64,000 bases of DNA from NCBI GenBank assembly GCA_947307415.1, contig CAMZJA010000001.1:1-64000 (forward strand), in the 5' to 3' direction. Within the stretch, counting starts at the first letter, position 1, and every line of letters starts with the position of its first letter. The notes beneath the pieces were generated by a model. The model saw only the letters and a list, made by a program, of their open reading frames with translations, had not been told where the DNA came from and ran no database searches. Made by a program: the position numbers and the translations under genes. Positions 25,130 to 34,353 of the stretch are shown piece by piece. This stretch comes from an uncultured Bacteroidales bacterium. Its GTDB lineage: Bacteria; Bacteroidota; Bacteroidia; Bacteroidales; F082.

Positions 25130-27751
25130 TTATTTTAAAGCATTCTTTAAAATGTCGATAGCTTTGTCGATGCCTGCAGCGTTTTTGCCGCCTGCTGTTG
25201 CGAGTGTCTTTTGTCCGCCGCCGCCACCTTGAATTTCTTTAGCGGCTTCACGCACCATGGCGCCAGCGTCCATTTTCTTTGCGTCGACGAGGCTCTGAGG
25301 GATCATCACGCAGAGAGCAGGTTTGTCGTCAAACACGCCGCCCATTATCGCAACCACTTCAGCGTCAATGTCTTTGAGAGCCGAGGCGACGTTACGCATC
25401 TGGTTCATGTCGGCGTCGATGCGGGCAATCACGAGTTTATGGCCTTCGAAGTCGGTGGCGTTGCTGTAGGCGTTCTTCGCGTCGCTGACAGCCTGTGCCA
25501 TCATCATCGATTCTATCTTCTTCTGGAGCATTGTGTTTTGTGCCGAGAGTGTCTCAACAGCCTTCACCACGTCGCCAGATGACTTGACCAAACCTTTGAT
25601 TTTATTTAATGTATCTATCTGATTATCAAGATAATCGATAACTGCTTCGCCTGTGATAGCCTCGATACGGCGTACGCCAGCGGCGATAGCACTTTCAGTC
25701 AAGATCTTGAACGCGCCGATGCGGCCTGTCGACGGGATGTGAGTACCACCGCAAAGCTCGCAAGAGTAGCCTTCGCCAAACTTCACCACACGAACCTTGT
25801 CGCCGTACTTCTCGCCAAACAATGCCATCGCGCCCATGTTACGAGCCTCATCGATTGGGACATCGACAGCGGTCTGGTTCGGTAAATCTTCTCTAATCTT
25901 CTGATTGACAATGGTTTCAACCTTACGAATCTCTTCGTCGCTCATCTTTGCGAAATGGCTGAAGTCGAAACGAAGACGCTCGTCGTCGACCATCGAGCCC
26001 TTCTGCTCGACGTGAGTTCCGAGAACCTGACGGAGAGCGGCGTGCATCAAGTGAGTCGCGGTATGGTTTGCCTCGATTTTGAGACGGCGTTCCACATCGA
26101 CCTTAGCTGTGAAAGTTGCTTCAGGCTGTTGCGGAAGCGCGTCGGTGATATGAATGCTCAAATCGTTTTCCTTGACGGTGTTGACAACGTGAAGTGTTTC
26201 GTTTTCCGACACCAACACGCCTTTGTCGCCCACCTGACCGCCCATCTCGGCGTAGAACGGAGTCTTGTCGAGGACGATCTCGAAATGTTTCTTGCCTTTT
26301 GCCACTACCTCTCTGAATTTCAATATCTTAGCCTCGCATTCCATCTCGGTGTAACCGACGAATGTGGTAGGCTTGTCTTCGTGAATGAGCTCAACCCAGT
26401 CGCCCGACATCTTCTCGGCCGCCTTGCGCGAACGGTCTTTCTGTTCTTTGAGGTTATTGTTGAAGCCTTCCATATCGACTTCGAGACCTTTTTCTTCAGC
26501 CATGAGGTTGGTGAGGTCGACAGGGAATCCGTAGGTGTCGAACAGTTCGAAGGCGAAGGCGCCGTCGATAAGTTTCGCACCTTTATTTTGTTCTACATAA
26601 TTCTCGAAACGTTTAATTCCCAACGACAAAGTACGCAGGAACGAAGCCTCTTCCTCGTAGATAACCTTTGAGACAAGAGCTTCCTGAGCTTTTATTTCAG
26701 GGTATTGCTCGCCCATCTCGCGGACGAGAACCGGCAGCAGTTTGTATACAAACGGCTCGGTGAACTTCAGGAAGGTGTAGCCGTAACGCACGGCGCGGCG
26801 GAGGATACGGCGGATGACGTAGCCGGCGCCATTGTTCGACGGCAGTTGGCCGTCGGTAATGGCGAAGCTGACCGCGCGAAGGTGGTCAGCGACGACGCGC
26901 ATAGCGATGTCAGCTTTTTCATCTTTTCCGTATGTGATTCCTGAAAGATGTGAGATCTCGTCAATGATAGGTGTGAATACGTCGGTGTCGTAGTTCGATT
27001 TCTTGCCTTGCATCACGCGGACGAGACGTTCAAAGCCCATTCCGGTATCGACATGTTTTGCCGGCAGGTCGACGAGTGTGCCGTTGGCGAGGCGATTATA
27101 TTGCATGAACACGAGGTTCCATATCTCAATTACTTCCGGATCGTCTTTGTTGACGAGGTCGCGGCCGTTGATTTTCTTGCGAGCCTCTTCGTCACGGATG
27201 TCGATATGAATCTCCGAGCATGGTCCGCAAGGTCCGGTTTCGCCCATCTCCCAGAAGTTATCTTTCTTTGAGCCATAGATGATTCTCGACTCATCGACGT
27301 GCTCTTTCCAAAACTCGTAAGCCTCGTTATCCGGAGCCATACCGTCTTTCTCATCGCCACCGAACACTGTTACGTAGAGCTTGTTTTTGTCAATCTTCAT
27401 CACTTCGGTTAGGAACTCCCAGCCCCATGCGATAGCTTCTTTCTTGAAATAATCGCCAAACGACCAGTTGCCCATCATCTCGAACATGGTGTGATGGTAG
27501 GTGTCGCGACCCACTTCCTCAAGGTCGTTATGCTTTCCGGATACGCGGAGACACTTCTGAATATCAGTAACCCTTGGTGCTTTGCGAGGGTTGTTTCCCA
27601 AGAAAACATCCTTAAATTGGTTCATGCCGGCGTTGGTAAACATCAATGTCGGGTCATTCTTAACGACTATAGGCGCAGAAGGCACCACGATATGCTGTTT
27701 TGATTGAAAAAAATCCAAAAAACTCTTACGAATTTCGTTTGCTTTCATCAT
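25130..27751 (-). CDS. alaS: Alanine--tRNA ligase
   Basis: Class II alanyl-tRNA synthetase, 873 residues, the usual bacterial length. The N-terminal aminoacylation domain begins EIRKSFLDFFQSKQHIVVPS and has FTNAGMNQFKD and TCFEM-type block TMFEMMGNWSFGDYFKKEAI. The editing domain carries the zinc ligands HTATH (about 555) and CELCGGTH (about 655). The C-Ala domain at the end contains the Gly-rich GGGGGQKTLATAGGK. Two adjacent ATGs (27751, 27748) are possible starts. It faces the M23 peptidase gene, with overlapping divergent promoters between them. Confidence 0.98.
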   Translation of the reverse strand: MMKANEIRKSFLDFFQSKQHIVVPSAPIVVKNDPTLMFTNAGMNQFKDVFLGNNPRKAPRVTDIQKCLRVSGKHNDLEEVGRDTYHHTMFEMMGNWSFGDYFKKEAIAWGWEFLTEVMKIDKNKLYVTVFGGDEKDGMAPDNEAYEFWKEHVDESRIIYGSKKDNFWEMGETGPCGPCSEIHIDIRDEEARKKINGRDLVNKDDPEVIEIWNLVFMQYNRLANGTLVDLPAKHVDTGMGFERLVRVMQGKKSNYDTDVFTPIIDEISHLSGITYGKDEKADIAMRVVADHLRAVSFAITDGQLPSNNGAGYVIRRILRRAVRYGYTFLKFTEPFVYKLLPVLVREMGEQYPEIKAQEALVSKVIYEEEASFLRTLSLGIKRFENYVEQNKGAKLIDGAFAFELFDTYGFPVDLTNLMAEEKGLEVDMEGFNNNLKEQKDRSRKAAEKMSGDWVELIHEDKPTTFVGYTEMECEAKILKFREVVAKGKKHFEIVLDKTPFYAEMGGQVGDKGVLVSENETLHVVNTVKENDLSIHITDALPQQPEATFTAKVDVERRLKIEANHTATHLMHAALRQVLGTHVEQKGSMVDDERLRFDFSHFAKMSDEEIRKVETIVNQKIREDLPNQTAVDVPIDEARNMGAMALFGEKYGDKVRVVKFGEGYSCELCGGTHIPSTGRIGAFKILTESAIAAGVRRIEAITGEAVIDYLDNQIDTLNKIKGLVKSSGDVVKAVETLSAQNTMLQKKIESMMMAQAVSDAKNAYSNATDFEGHKLVIARIDADMNQMRNVASALKDIDAEVVAIMGGVFDDKPALCVMIPQSLVDAKKMDAGAMVREAAKEIQGGGGGQKTLATAGGKNAAGIDKAIDILKNALK

Positions 27752-27774
27752 TGATACATTTTTTCTTTAAAAAG

Positions 27775-27806
27775 TTTGCAAAGTTAAGAAAAAAATGTTA
27801 ATTTTG
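27775..27806 (+). promoter_or_regulatory. Promoter of M23 peptidase gene
   Basis: TTTG (27775-27778), 20 nt, TAATTTTG (27799-27806): complete Bacteroidota-type promoter about 50 nt before the gene. The first base after its -33 box begins the opposing alaS -7 box. Confidence 0.75.
27779..27786 (-). promoter_or_regulatory. alaS -7 element
   Basis: The minus strand reads TAACTTTG, a full -7 match, 27 nt before the alaS ATG. No good -33 element is seen at the right distance. It lies inside the spacer of the divergent M23 promoter, so the two polymerase sites overlap. Confidence 0.55.
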
Positions 27807-27855
27807 CACGTTTAAAACGTACTTTTTTTATTTAAAAGTATATTTATTTTAAAAA

Positions 27856-28827
27856 ATGGCAATTAAGAAATATATCTACAACCCCAAAACGCTTGATTAT
27901 GAAGAATATAGGCCTTCAAGAAGCAAACGTATAAGAAGGGTTTTGCTATATCTTCTCACAGCGGGTATCATAGGATACGTTGCCGTTTCCATTATTCAAA
28001 ACACCATAGGTTCGCCAAAAGAACGCATGCAGGCTCGTGAAATCGAGTTTTTGAAGCTTCAATACGACATCATTAATGATAAAATCGAGAATATCGACAA
28101 CCTTCTTGGCGAGATGCAAGACCGTGACGATAACATTTACAGAATGATTTTCGAGGCTGAGCCTATCCCGACATCAATAAGAAAGGCCGGTTATGGCGGC
28201 AGCAATCGTTACGAGGCGTTGAACGGATACGAATATTCCAATATCGTAAAGGAAACAGCCAAGAAAATCGACGTCGTGGAGAGTCAGCTTTACGTGCAGT
28301 CGAAGTCGTTTGACGATGTGTACGACATGGCGAAAAACAAGGCTCATATGCTCAGCTGCATCCCTGCCATCATGCCGGTGAAAGACGTTGACATCTATAG
28401 GATTTCCTCGCATTACGGATACCGTACCGACCCATTCTACAAGGTTCAGAAGATGCATAACGGCATCGACTTCAGCGCTCCTATTGGTACGCATGTGTAT
28501 TGCGCTGGCGATGGCGTCGTCGAGAAAGTCATCAAAGGTAACAGCGGCTACGGCAACAATATCATCATCGACCACGGATACGGCTACAAGACACGCTACG
28601 CGCACCTCAACAAGACACATGTAAAGGTCGGACAGAAGGTGAAACGTGGCGAATATATCGCCGACGTGGGAAACAGCGGCAAGTCGACGGCACCGCACCT
28701 GCATTATGAGGTCATCAAGAACAATAAGGCGATAAATCCTATCAATTTCTTCTTCAACGACCTTACGCCTGAAGAATACGACAAGATTCTCGAGTTATCG
28801 GAAAAGCCTTCAATGACAATGGATTAA
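27856..28827 (+). CDS. M23-family peptidoglycan endopeptidase
   Basis: A 323-residue zinc metallopeptidase of the LytM/M23 type, predicted to cut peptidoglycan cross-links. It has a short cytoplasmic N terminus, one membrane helix (about 31-50), a coiled-coil segment (about 55-95) and the M23 domain (about 195-300). Zinc ligands are visible: HNGIDF (HxxxD), and HLHYE (HxH). Position and topology place it in the periplasm, anchored in the inner membrane. MerR-family gene follows after 4 bp. Confidence 0.93.
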   Translation: MAIKKYIYNPKTLDYEEYRPSRSKRIRRVLLYLLTAGIIGYVAVSIIQNTIGSPKERMQAREIEFLKLQYDIINDKIENIDNLLGEMQDRDDNIYRMIFEAEPIPTSIRKAGYGGSNRYEALNGYEYSNIVKETAKKIDVVESQLYVQSKSFDDVYDMAKNKAHMLSCIPAIMPVKDVDIYRISSHYGYRTDPFYKVQKMHNGIDFSAPIGTHVYCAGDGVVEKVIKGNSGYGNNIIIDHGYGYKTRYAHLNKTHVKVGQKVKRGEYIADVGNSGKSTAPHLHYEVIKNNKAINPINFFFNDLTPEEYDKILELSEKPSMTMD

Positions 28828-28831
28828 TATC

Positions 28832-29173
28832 ATGGAAATCAAGAAGTTATATTATCGAATCGGTGAAGTGGCGGAGATGTTCAACGTGGCTCCGTCGACA
28901 ATTCGTTACTGGGAAAGCGAATTCGATGTTTTACGTCCGCGCAAGAGTACCAAAGGCAACAGACTCTTTACCGAACGCGACATGCGTTATCTTCAGATAA
29001 TATACCAACTCGTGAAAGTCAAAGGCTACACCATCCAAGGTGCCAAAGACGCCATGAAGACCAAGTTCGACAAGCTCGAGGAGAACGCCATGATGGTGCG
29101 TACACTCAACGACGCCAAGGAGTTTCTGCTGGATTTGGACAAGCAGCTTGCCAAGAAACAGAAATCGATGTAA
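28832..29173 (+). CDS. MerR-family transcriptional regulator
   Basis: A 113-residue MerR-type DNA-binding protein. The winged helix (about 5-75) starts YYRIGEVAEMFNVAPSTIRY, then WESEFDVLRPRKSTKGNRLF and a dimerisation helix (about 80-113). There is no effector domain, so it is of the short kind usually found beside M23 peptidases in Bacteroidota. It is 4 bp downstream of the peptidase and probably cotranscribed. Target operator unknown. Confidence 0.9.
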   Translation: MEIKKLYYRIGEVAEMFNVAPSTIRYWESEFDVLRPRKSTKGNRLFTERDMRYLQIIYQLVKVKGYTIQGAKDAMKTKFDKLEENAMMVRTLNDAKEFLLDLDKQLAKKQKSM

Positions 29174-29175
29174 TT

Positions 29176-29261
29176 AGTTAAAAGAGTAATGTTAAAAGTT
29201 AAAAGAGAGTAAGACCACGTCGTTTTATTCTCTTTTAACTTTAATATTTTAACATTTAACT
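29176..29261. repeat. Inverted heptamer-repeat array between convergent genes
   Basis: Arms of about 37 nt (29176-29212 and 29225-29261) are imperfect inverted copies made of 7-nt units of the GTTAAAA type, separated by a 12-nt loop. The right arm overlaps the hldD stop codon. It lies between the ends of merR and hldD, so it could form a bidirectional terminator hairpin. Confidence 0.75.
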
Positions 29262-30225
29262 AGAAAGTCTTATTTTTTAATAGATAATTTGTGACATAGT
29301 CGAAAACACCGTCTTCGAGGCCGGTGAATGGTTTGTCGTACCCTGCTTTGCGGAGCTTTTCCATGTTTGCCTCGGTGAAATACTGGTATTTGTCTCGGAT
29401 GTCAAGCGGAGTGTCGATGAACTTGATGTTCACCTCTTTACCCATCGCCTTGAAGGTGTTCGAAGCAAGGTCGTAGAACGAGCGCGCGTGACCGGTTCCG
29501 AGGTTGTACAAGCCGCTTTCAGGACGTTTCTCGATCAAGAAAAGGATTACGGAGGCGATGTCTTTCACATAGATGAAGTCGCGGAGCTGCTGACCGTCTT
29601 TGAAGTCGGGACGATGTGAGCGGAACAGCTTCACCTCGCCGCAGTCCTGAATCTGATGGAACGAATGCAGGATGACGGATGCCATGCGGCCTTTATGATA
29701 TTCGTTTGGACCGTAGACGTTGAAGAACTTCAGTCCGGCCCAAAACGGAGGGCATTTCTCCTGTTTGAGTATCCATTTGTCAATCTCATTTTTCGAGCGG
29801 CCGTAAGGGTTGAGCGGGACGAGTTTCTCGACAACGTCGTGGCTGTCATTGTAGCCCAACTCGCCGCCACCGTAGGTGGCGGCGGATGACGCATACACCA
29901 ATGGAATATGGTATTCCGTACACATCGTCCACAGCTTCTCGGTGTAGTCGACGTTCAACTCCACGAACACGTTCCAGTCGAACTCGGTGGTGTCGGTGCG
30001 AGCGCCGAGGTGTACTATGAAATCGACTTTATCATGATTGACTTTCAACCAGTTATGCAGATCTTTCCTGTCGAGGAGAAGCTGATACCTTTTATTAATA
30101 TAGTTTCTTTCCTTTTGTTTCTTTGAAAAATCATCGACGAGGACAAGGTCGTCCCTACCCTGCTCGTTGAGGCATCCCGCCACAACGCTTGCAATGAAAC
30201 CGGCTGCACCTGTTATAACTATCAT
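29260..30225 (-). CDS. hldD: ADP-L-glycero-D-manno-heptose-6-epimerase
   Basis: Short-chain dehydrogenase/reductase epimerase, 321 residues, which makes ADP-L-glycero-D-manno-heptose for the lipopolysaccharide inner core. NAD(P) binding is by IVITGAAGFIASVVAG (GxxGxxG, about 3-15). The catalytic pair YxxxK is in NPYGRSKNEID (about 138-148). NVYGPNEYHKGRMASV (about 168) is a HldD block. It follows rluD by 6 bp at the end of a leftward cluster. Confidence 0.95.
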   Translation of the reverse strand: MIVITGAAGFIASVVAGCLNEQGRDDLVLVDDFSKKQKERNYINKRYQLLLDRKDLHNWLKVNHDKVDFIVHLGARTDTTEFDWNVFVELNVDYTEKLWTMCTEYHIPLVYASSAATYGGGELGYNDSHDVVEKLVPLNPYGRSKNEIDKWILKQEKCPPFWAGLKFFNVYGPNEYHKGRMASVILHSFHQIQDCGEVKLFRSHRPDFKDGQQLRDFIYVKDIASVILFLIEKRPESGLYNLGTGHARSFYDLASNTFKAMGKEVNIKFIDTPLDIRDKYQYFTEANMEKLRKAGYDKPFTGLEDGVFDYVTNYLLKNKTF

Positions 30226-30231
30226 GATATT

Positions 30232-31278
30232 TTAATTTTCTTCTGTTCTTGTCTTTAAATAATTTCTCCATTTCTCAAGCACCGCCTGCATATCCGACGG
30301 GAGCTCCGAGTCGAAATACAGCTCTTTCCCTGTTGTAGGATGCACAAAACCGAGCACCTTGGCGTGCAGACAATGACGCGGAATCTCGCTGAAGCAGTTG
30401 TCGATAAACTGGCGGTATTTCGAGAACGTAGTGCCTTTCAGTATCCTGTCGCCGCCATAAAGAGCGTCGTTGAACAACGGATGCCCAACGTATTGCATGT
30501 GCACACGGATCTGATGCGTACGACCTGTCTCAAGGCGGCATTCCACCAACGAGACATAGCCGAAACGCTCCAACACCTTGTAGTGAGTCACAGCTTCTTT
30601 GCCCTGACTGCCGTCGGGATAGACAGCCATGGCCACACGGTCGCGCACCGAACGCCCTATATTGCCTTCTATCGTGCCTTCATCTTCAGCGAAATCGCCC
30701 CACACGAGAGCCTGATAACGACGTGTTATTGAGTGCTCAAAGAACTGTGCCGCAAGCACCGTCTGCGCCGTCTCGTTTTTCGCCACAATCATCAAGCCGG
30801 TGGTGTCTTTGTCGATACGATGCACCAGATAGCCGAATCCGTTTTCCACTTTCGAGCCGTTTTCCTTGAAATGATATGCCAAAGCGTTGAGCAAAGTACC
30901 GTCAAAGTTGCCGTGACCTGGATGCACCACCAATCCAGCCTGTTTGTTCACAACTATGACGTCGTCGTCTTCATATACCACATCGAGCGTGATGTTTTCA
31001 GGCGTTATCACCACCTCGCGAGGCGGATAAGCCAGCACCACTGTCACCACATCGAAAGGCTTAACCTTGTAGTTGGATTTCACCGGTTTGTCGTTGACGA
31101 GTATGCTTCCGGCCTTCGCCGCATTCTGCACACGGTTGCGCGAAACATTTTCCAGTCGGTTTTGCAGGAATTTGTCGACACGTGTCAAGGTCTGACCTTT
31201 ATCGGCAACTATTCTGAAATGCTCGAAAAGTTCAGTGCTTTCGCTGTCACCAAGAACGCCCACAAAATCCTCTGACAT
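30232..31278 (-). CDS. rluD: 23S rRNA pseudouridine synthase RluD family
   Basis: Pseudouridine synthase of the RluA/RluD family, 348 residues. It has an S4 RNA-binding domain (about 30-90, with RVDKFLQNRLENVSRNRVQN) and a catalytic domain with HRIDKDTTG (153-161; catalytic Asp156). RTHQIRVHMQYVGHPLFND near residue 255 is also conserved. In E. coli RluD modifies 23S helix 69; that target is inferred. It starts 7 bp after the T9SS protein gene. Confidence 0.94.
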   Translation of the reverse strand: MSEDFVGVLGDSESTELFEHFRIVADKGQTLTRVDKFLQNRLENVSRNRVQNAAKAGSILVNDKPVKSNYKVKPFDVVTVVLAYPPREVVITPENITLDVVYEDDDVIVVNKQAGLVVHPGHGNFDGTLLNALAYHFKENGSKVENGFGYLVHRIDKDTTGLMIVAKNETAQTVLAAQFFEHSITRRYQALVWGDFAEDEGTIEGNIGRSVRDRVAMAVYPDGSQGKEAVTHYKVLERFGYVSLVECRLETGRTHQIRVHMQYVGHPLFNDALYGGDRILKGTTFSKYRQFIDNCFSEIPRHCLHAKVLGFVHPTTGKELYFDSELPSDMQAVLEKWRNYLKTRTEEN

Positions 31279-31285
31279 ATCTTAA

Positions 31286-33220
31286 CTATTTGGAAATAAA
31301 TAATTTATCGGTTTCAAACGAGCCATCATTATTTACAACGCGCAACATATAGAGGCCGTTTTGCAAATCACTGACATTCAATTCGTTTGAATACTGATAT
31401 TGCTTCACAACTCGTCCTGTCAGATCAAAAACAACGATTTCCTTGCATACAGCGGCGTCGACACCTTCGATACGCACAAAGTCGTTGGCTGGGTTAGGAT
31501 ACACATTCAAACCAGTAGCAACTTCTTGATTTTCATCAATTCCGACATAATATGGCGTTTTGCCCATTACCGGACGAATCATTAGAGAGCCCGGAAACGA
31601 GCTGTTTTTCCAGCCCTCTCCCACCTCATAAAACACGTATTTGTGATTATCGTTCGATGAGTCAAATCCGATATTTATCGTCTTCGAATATTGCTGACGG
31701 ATGCCGACATAGAACACGCTGTTCACCTTCACGGTTTTGTCGAACTCGTAATACGAGAACTTATACATCTGCTCATCATCCCATATTGGTCGTTGATCCT
31801 TAAGGGTATAGAGCACCTGACCCGGCTTGCCGTTGTTATCTTTCCAAACAACAATATCAAAGAAGTTGAAATTAGCATTGTTGAAGGTGCGGTTGAAAAG
31901 CATCTGAACGCCGCTCACAGTGTCGGGTGTCGTGACCTTAAACTGCATGGCGAAATATGTGTCACTAGGCGTTAGACCGTAGCCCATCTCAGGAGTGCCG
32001 TCGTCATATGCGAAATAATTGTAAAATCCCTGATTATAAACAATGCTGTCGCCTCTCACAACGTCGCCGTGTTCATCGATGACATCGACGTAATGACGAA
32101 TCGTAAACGAAGTGGTGTCGACAGGCAAGCTGTAAGGATAGATGAAATCGCCCATCACGATGGAGTCTTTCACAGTACCGACATTACAATATTGATTGAT
32201 TATGAATGGGTTATCTGTGAAAGAATAATGCCAATCGGAATTGTTATCATCAACTTCGCATGAATATCTTACCTCATGGGCATTGATATCCATATCAGTG
32301 AGATACATATTAAACACGCTGTTTATCTCATTGATAGGATTCTCCACATAATGTTTGTAAGGCATTGAAGTATAACGCTTTAGCAATGTAGGCGATGGAT
32401 TCGAGAAGCTCACCATCGGATAAGTGTCGTTTTCGACGCTACGGTTTTTGTCGAGATACACGAAATCGATATTCCACATGTCCATATTGCTTCTATCGTT
32501 AGGATACATTGTGGTTGGCAGCGTTCCGTAGTTGAAGAAAAGTATCTGAAAATCTTCAACAAAGAAACATGGATCGACAATTGGAATCATCACTTTTTTG
32601 AAGTATTGATTCTCATCGAGCGAGTCGATAAAGGTCTCGAGAGTCATGCCTTCCGAGCACCACATTTGCTTCCACGCCGTCAGTCTCCAGGTAACCGAAT
32701 CCTGCAAGATAGTATCAAAAACTGTCTCATCATAGCCGTAGCCGAATTTAAGAACCAACGAGTCGTCGCGTTCAGGACTGTCGCCGAATCCGCCAGGCTG
32801 GTAATAGAAGCTGAAATAAAGCGAATCGGCAGGTGTAAGTGCATGATTATCAACACTATCAAGTCTAACTTTTACTGAAAGAAGCGAGTCGGCGATGAAT
32901 GGATTGCTGCTGCCTCTCGAATAAACCTTACCGAATTCATCAATCACATCCAAGGTGGCTGCCCTATAGTTGACTGGCAATTTAGGGAATCCAGAGTTCA
33001 CAAACACGTTTATCGACTGCCATTTCGTTTGATCAGGGATATAGCCCGGTTTTGTAAAATCGTCGAAAAAGGGTAATGTCGCGACAACATCCCGTTCTGA
33101 TTTCCGCAGCTCTTCTTGTGGAGCGCCGCCGTTAAAACCAGTGAGATATTCCTGGGCTTTGCCGCTTAAAACAAATAAAACGGCAAATAATATCGTTAAA
33201 ACAAATCTTTTATTCATCAT
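31286..33220 (-). CDS. Secreted protein with T9SS sorting domain
   Basis: A 644-residue secreted protein: signal peptide (about 1-22, ending SGKAQ), a long beta-rich body with two similar segments (the second from about 420, with FDIVVWKDNNGKPGQVLY), and a type A T9SS sorting domain in the last about 75 residues (GLNVYPNPANDFVRIEG ... GLYMLRVVNNDGSFETDKLF). No catalytic motif is recognised. It overlaps the PASTA gene by 11 nt and precedes rluD, an unusual housekeeping setting for a surface protein. Two adjacent ATGs could serve as start. Confidence 0.85.
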   Translation of the reverse strand: MMNKRFVLTILFAVLFVLSGKAQEYLTGFNGGAPQEELRKSERDVVATLPFFDDFTKPGYIPDQTKWQSINVFVNSGFPKLPVNYRAATLDVIDEFGKVYSRGSSNPFIADSLLSVKVRLDSVDNHALTPADSLYFSFYYQPGGFGDSPERDDSLVLKFGYGYDETVFDTILQDSVTWRLTAWKQMWCSEGMTLETFIDSLDENQYFKKVMIPIVDPCFFVEDFQILFFNYGTLPTTMYPNDRSNMDMWNIDFVYLDKNRSVENDTYPMVSFSNPSPTLLKRYTSMPYKHYVENPINEINSVFNMYLTDMDINAHEVRYSCEVDDNNSDWHYSFTDNPFIINQYCNVGTVKDSIVMGDFIYPYSLPVDTTSFTIRHYVDVIDEHGDVVRGDSIVYNQGFYNYFAYDDGTPEMGYGLTPSDTYFAMQFKVTTPDTVSGVQMLFNRTFNNANFNFFDIVVWKDNNGKPGQVLYTLKDQRPIWDDEQMYKFSYYEFDKTVKVNSVFYVGIRQQYSKTINIGFDSSNDNHKYVFYEVGEGWKNSSFPGSLMIRPVMGKTPYYVGIDENQEVATGLNVYPNPANDFVRIEGVDAAVCKEIVVFDLTGRVVKQYQYSNELNVSDLQNGLYMLRVVNNDGSFETDKLFISK

Positions 33221-34262
33221 AGAAGAAGTTTGTATCTATTTCAAAATCAATATCATCCACATCGTCGAAGTCAATTATCTCCTCTTCCGCAGGAGTAGCG
33301 ACGACCGGCACTTTTTTTCTGAACACCATCCTTTTGTCATACTCCCTTTGAAGCGAGTCGTAAGAGAATTTGCGATGTTTCAGTATATAATTAAAACTGT
33401 CGATCACGTATTTTATGGTGTCGACGTCGTATTTTTTCAGCTTCCACACCTCCACGATCGAGTCGCGGCGGAATTTCTCGTATTTATACCAGTTGAAATC
33501 GAAGTTTTTGATTGACTTATACCAGACATTCACCGTTGAGCCCAGTGTCACCAATTTTTCCTGCGAATAATCCGGTTCCATCCTGCTAACATAAAGATTT
33601 TCAGCGACATCGTCATCTATAAAAATTTCCGAGCCCATGTTCAGCGAAGCGCCGTTTATCTGATTTTTTACATCTTCAATATTAACTCCGATAAGGTCAG
33701 GGAGGTTGGTTTTTATGTCGCCGTTGCCATAGCCGACCACCAGGGTCACGGCGGTGCCTTTCACCACATCCTGCTTCGGTTCAATCACTTTGCCTTTGAT
33801 TTTTTGTTCAACAACAGCGTTACGCGCAAAATAATCGATGAATTCAAGCCGGTCGATTTTCAATCCGGCGAGATTCAGGCTCACCATAGCCTGACGCAGC
33901 GAGAGGTTGCGCAGATTAGGCATCGCGACGATCTCAGGAGCTATGGAAGTACGAATGATATAGATGTTTCTACCTTGTTTCACCTTTGATCCAGCTTTTG
34001 GATTCTGTTGATATACAGCGCCTTCCGGAAAATCTTTCACATAAATGCTATCGAGCAGGAGAAAAGTAAAATCATCTCTATATGTCTCAACAGCATCGTC
34101 ATAATTCATGCCGACCATGTCGGGAACCAGAAATTCCTCGCCATGACGGGTGAATTTATCAAGCTTGCTGAAGGTGAACTCCAGAGTCACCACCACCAGC
34201 AAAATCATGATTATCAAGCTGATATAAAACCATTTATCTTTCAAAAAACGAAAAGCCTTCAT
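33210..34262 (-). CDS. PASTA-domain membrane protein
   Basis: A 350-residue inner-membrane protein: one N-terminal transmembrane helix (about 11-31, WFYISLIIMILLVVVTLEF), then three PASTA domains (about 42-110, 111-185, 186-255), as in VPDMVGMNYDDAVETY, MPNLRNLSLRQAMVSLNLAG and LPDLIGVNIEDVKNQING, and an acidic C-terminal tail. PASTA domains bind peptidoglycan; there is no kinase domain. ATG 34262 is chosen because it puts the helix at the N terminus; an in-frame extension upstream is unlikely. It is divergent from ddl, so cell-wall functions meet here. Confidence 0.88.
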   Translation of the reverse strand: MKAFRFLKDKWFYISLIIMILLVVVTLEFTFSKLDKFTRHGEEFLVPDMVGMNYDDAVETYRDDFTFLLLDSIYVKDFPEGAVYQQNPKAGSKVKQGRNIYIIRTSIAPEIVAMPNLRNLSLRQAMVSLNLAGLKIDRLEFIDYFARNAVVEQKIKGKVIEPKQDVVKGTAVTLVVGYGNGDIKTNLPDLIGVNIEDVKNQINGASLNMGSEIFIDDDVAENLYVSRMEPDYSQEKLVTLGSTVNVWYKSIKNFDFNWYKYEKFRRDSIVEVWKLKKYDVDTIKYVIDSFNYILKHRKFSYDSLQREYDKRMVFRKKVPVVATPAEEEIIDFDDVDDIDFEIDTNFFYDE

Positions 34263-34300
34263 TTTTTTATTTTTTTCGTTAATGATAACGCTGTTTTTTG

Positions 34301-34308
34301 TATTTTTG
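34301..34308 (+). promoter_or_regulatory. ddl -7 promoter element
   Basis: TATTTTTG, a full -7 box, 45 nt before the ddl ATG in the divergent gap from the PASTA gene. The best -33 candidate (TTCG near 34275) is 22 nt away and imperfect. Confidence 0.5.
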
Positions 34309-34353
34309 AACTCGCAAAGATAACGAAAATAATTGAATTTAAGTTTATTTGAC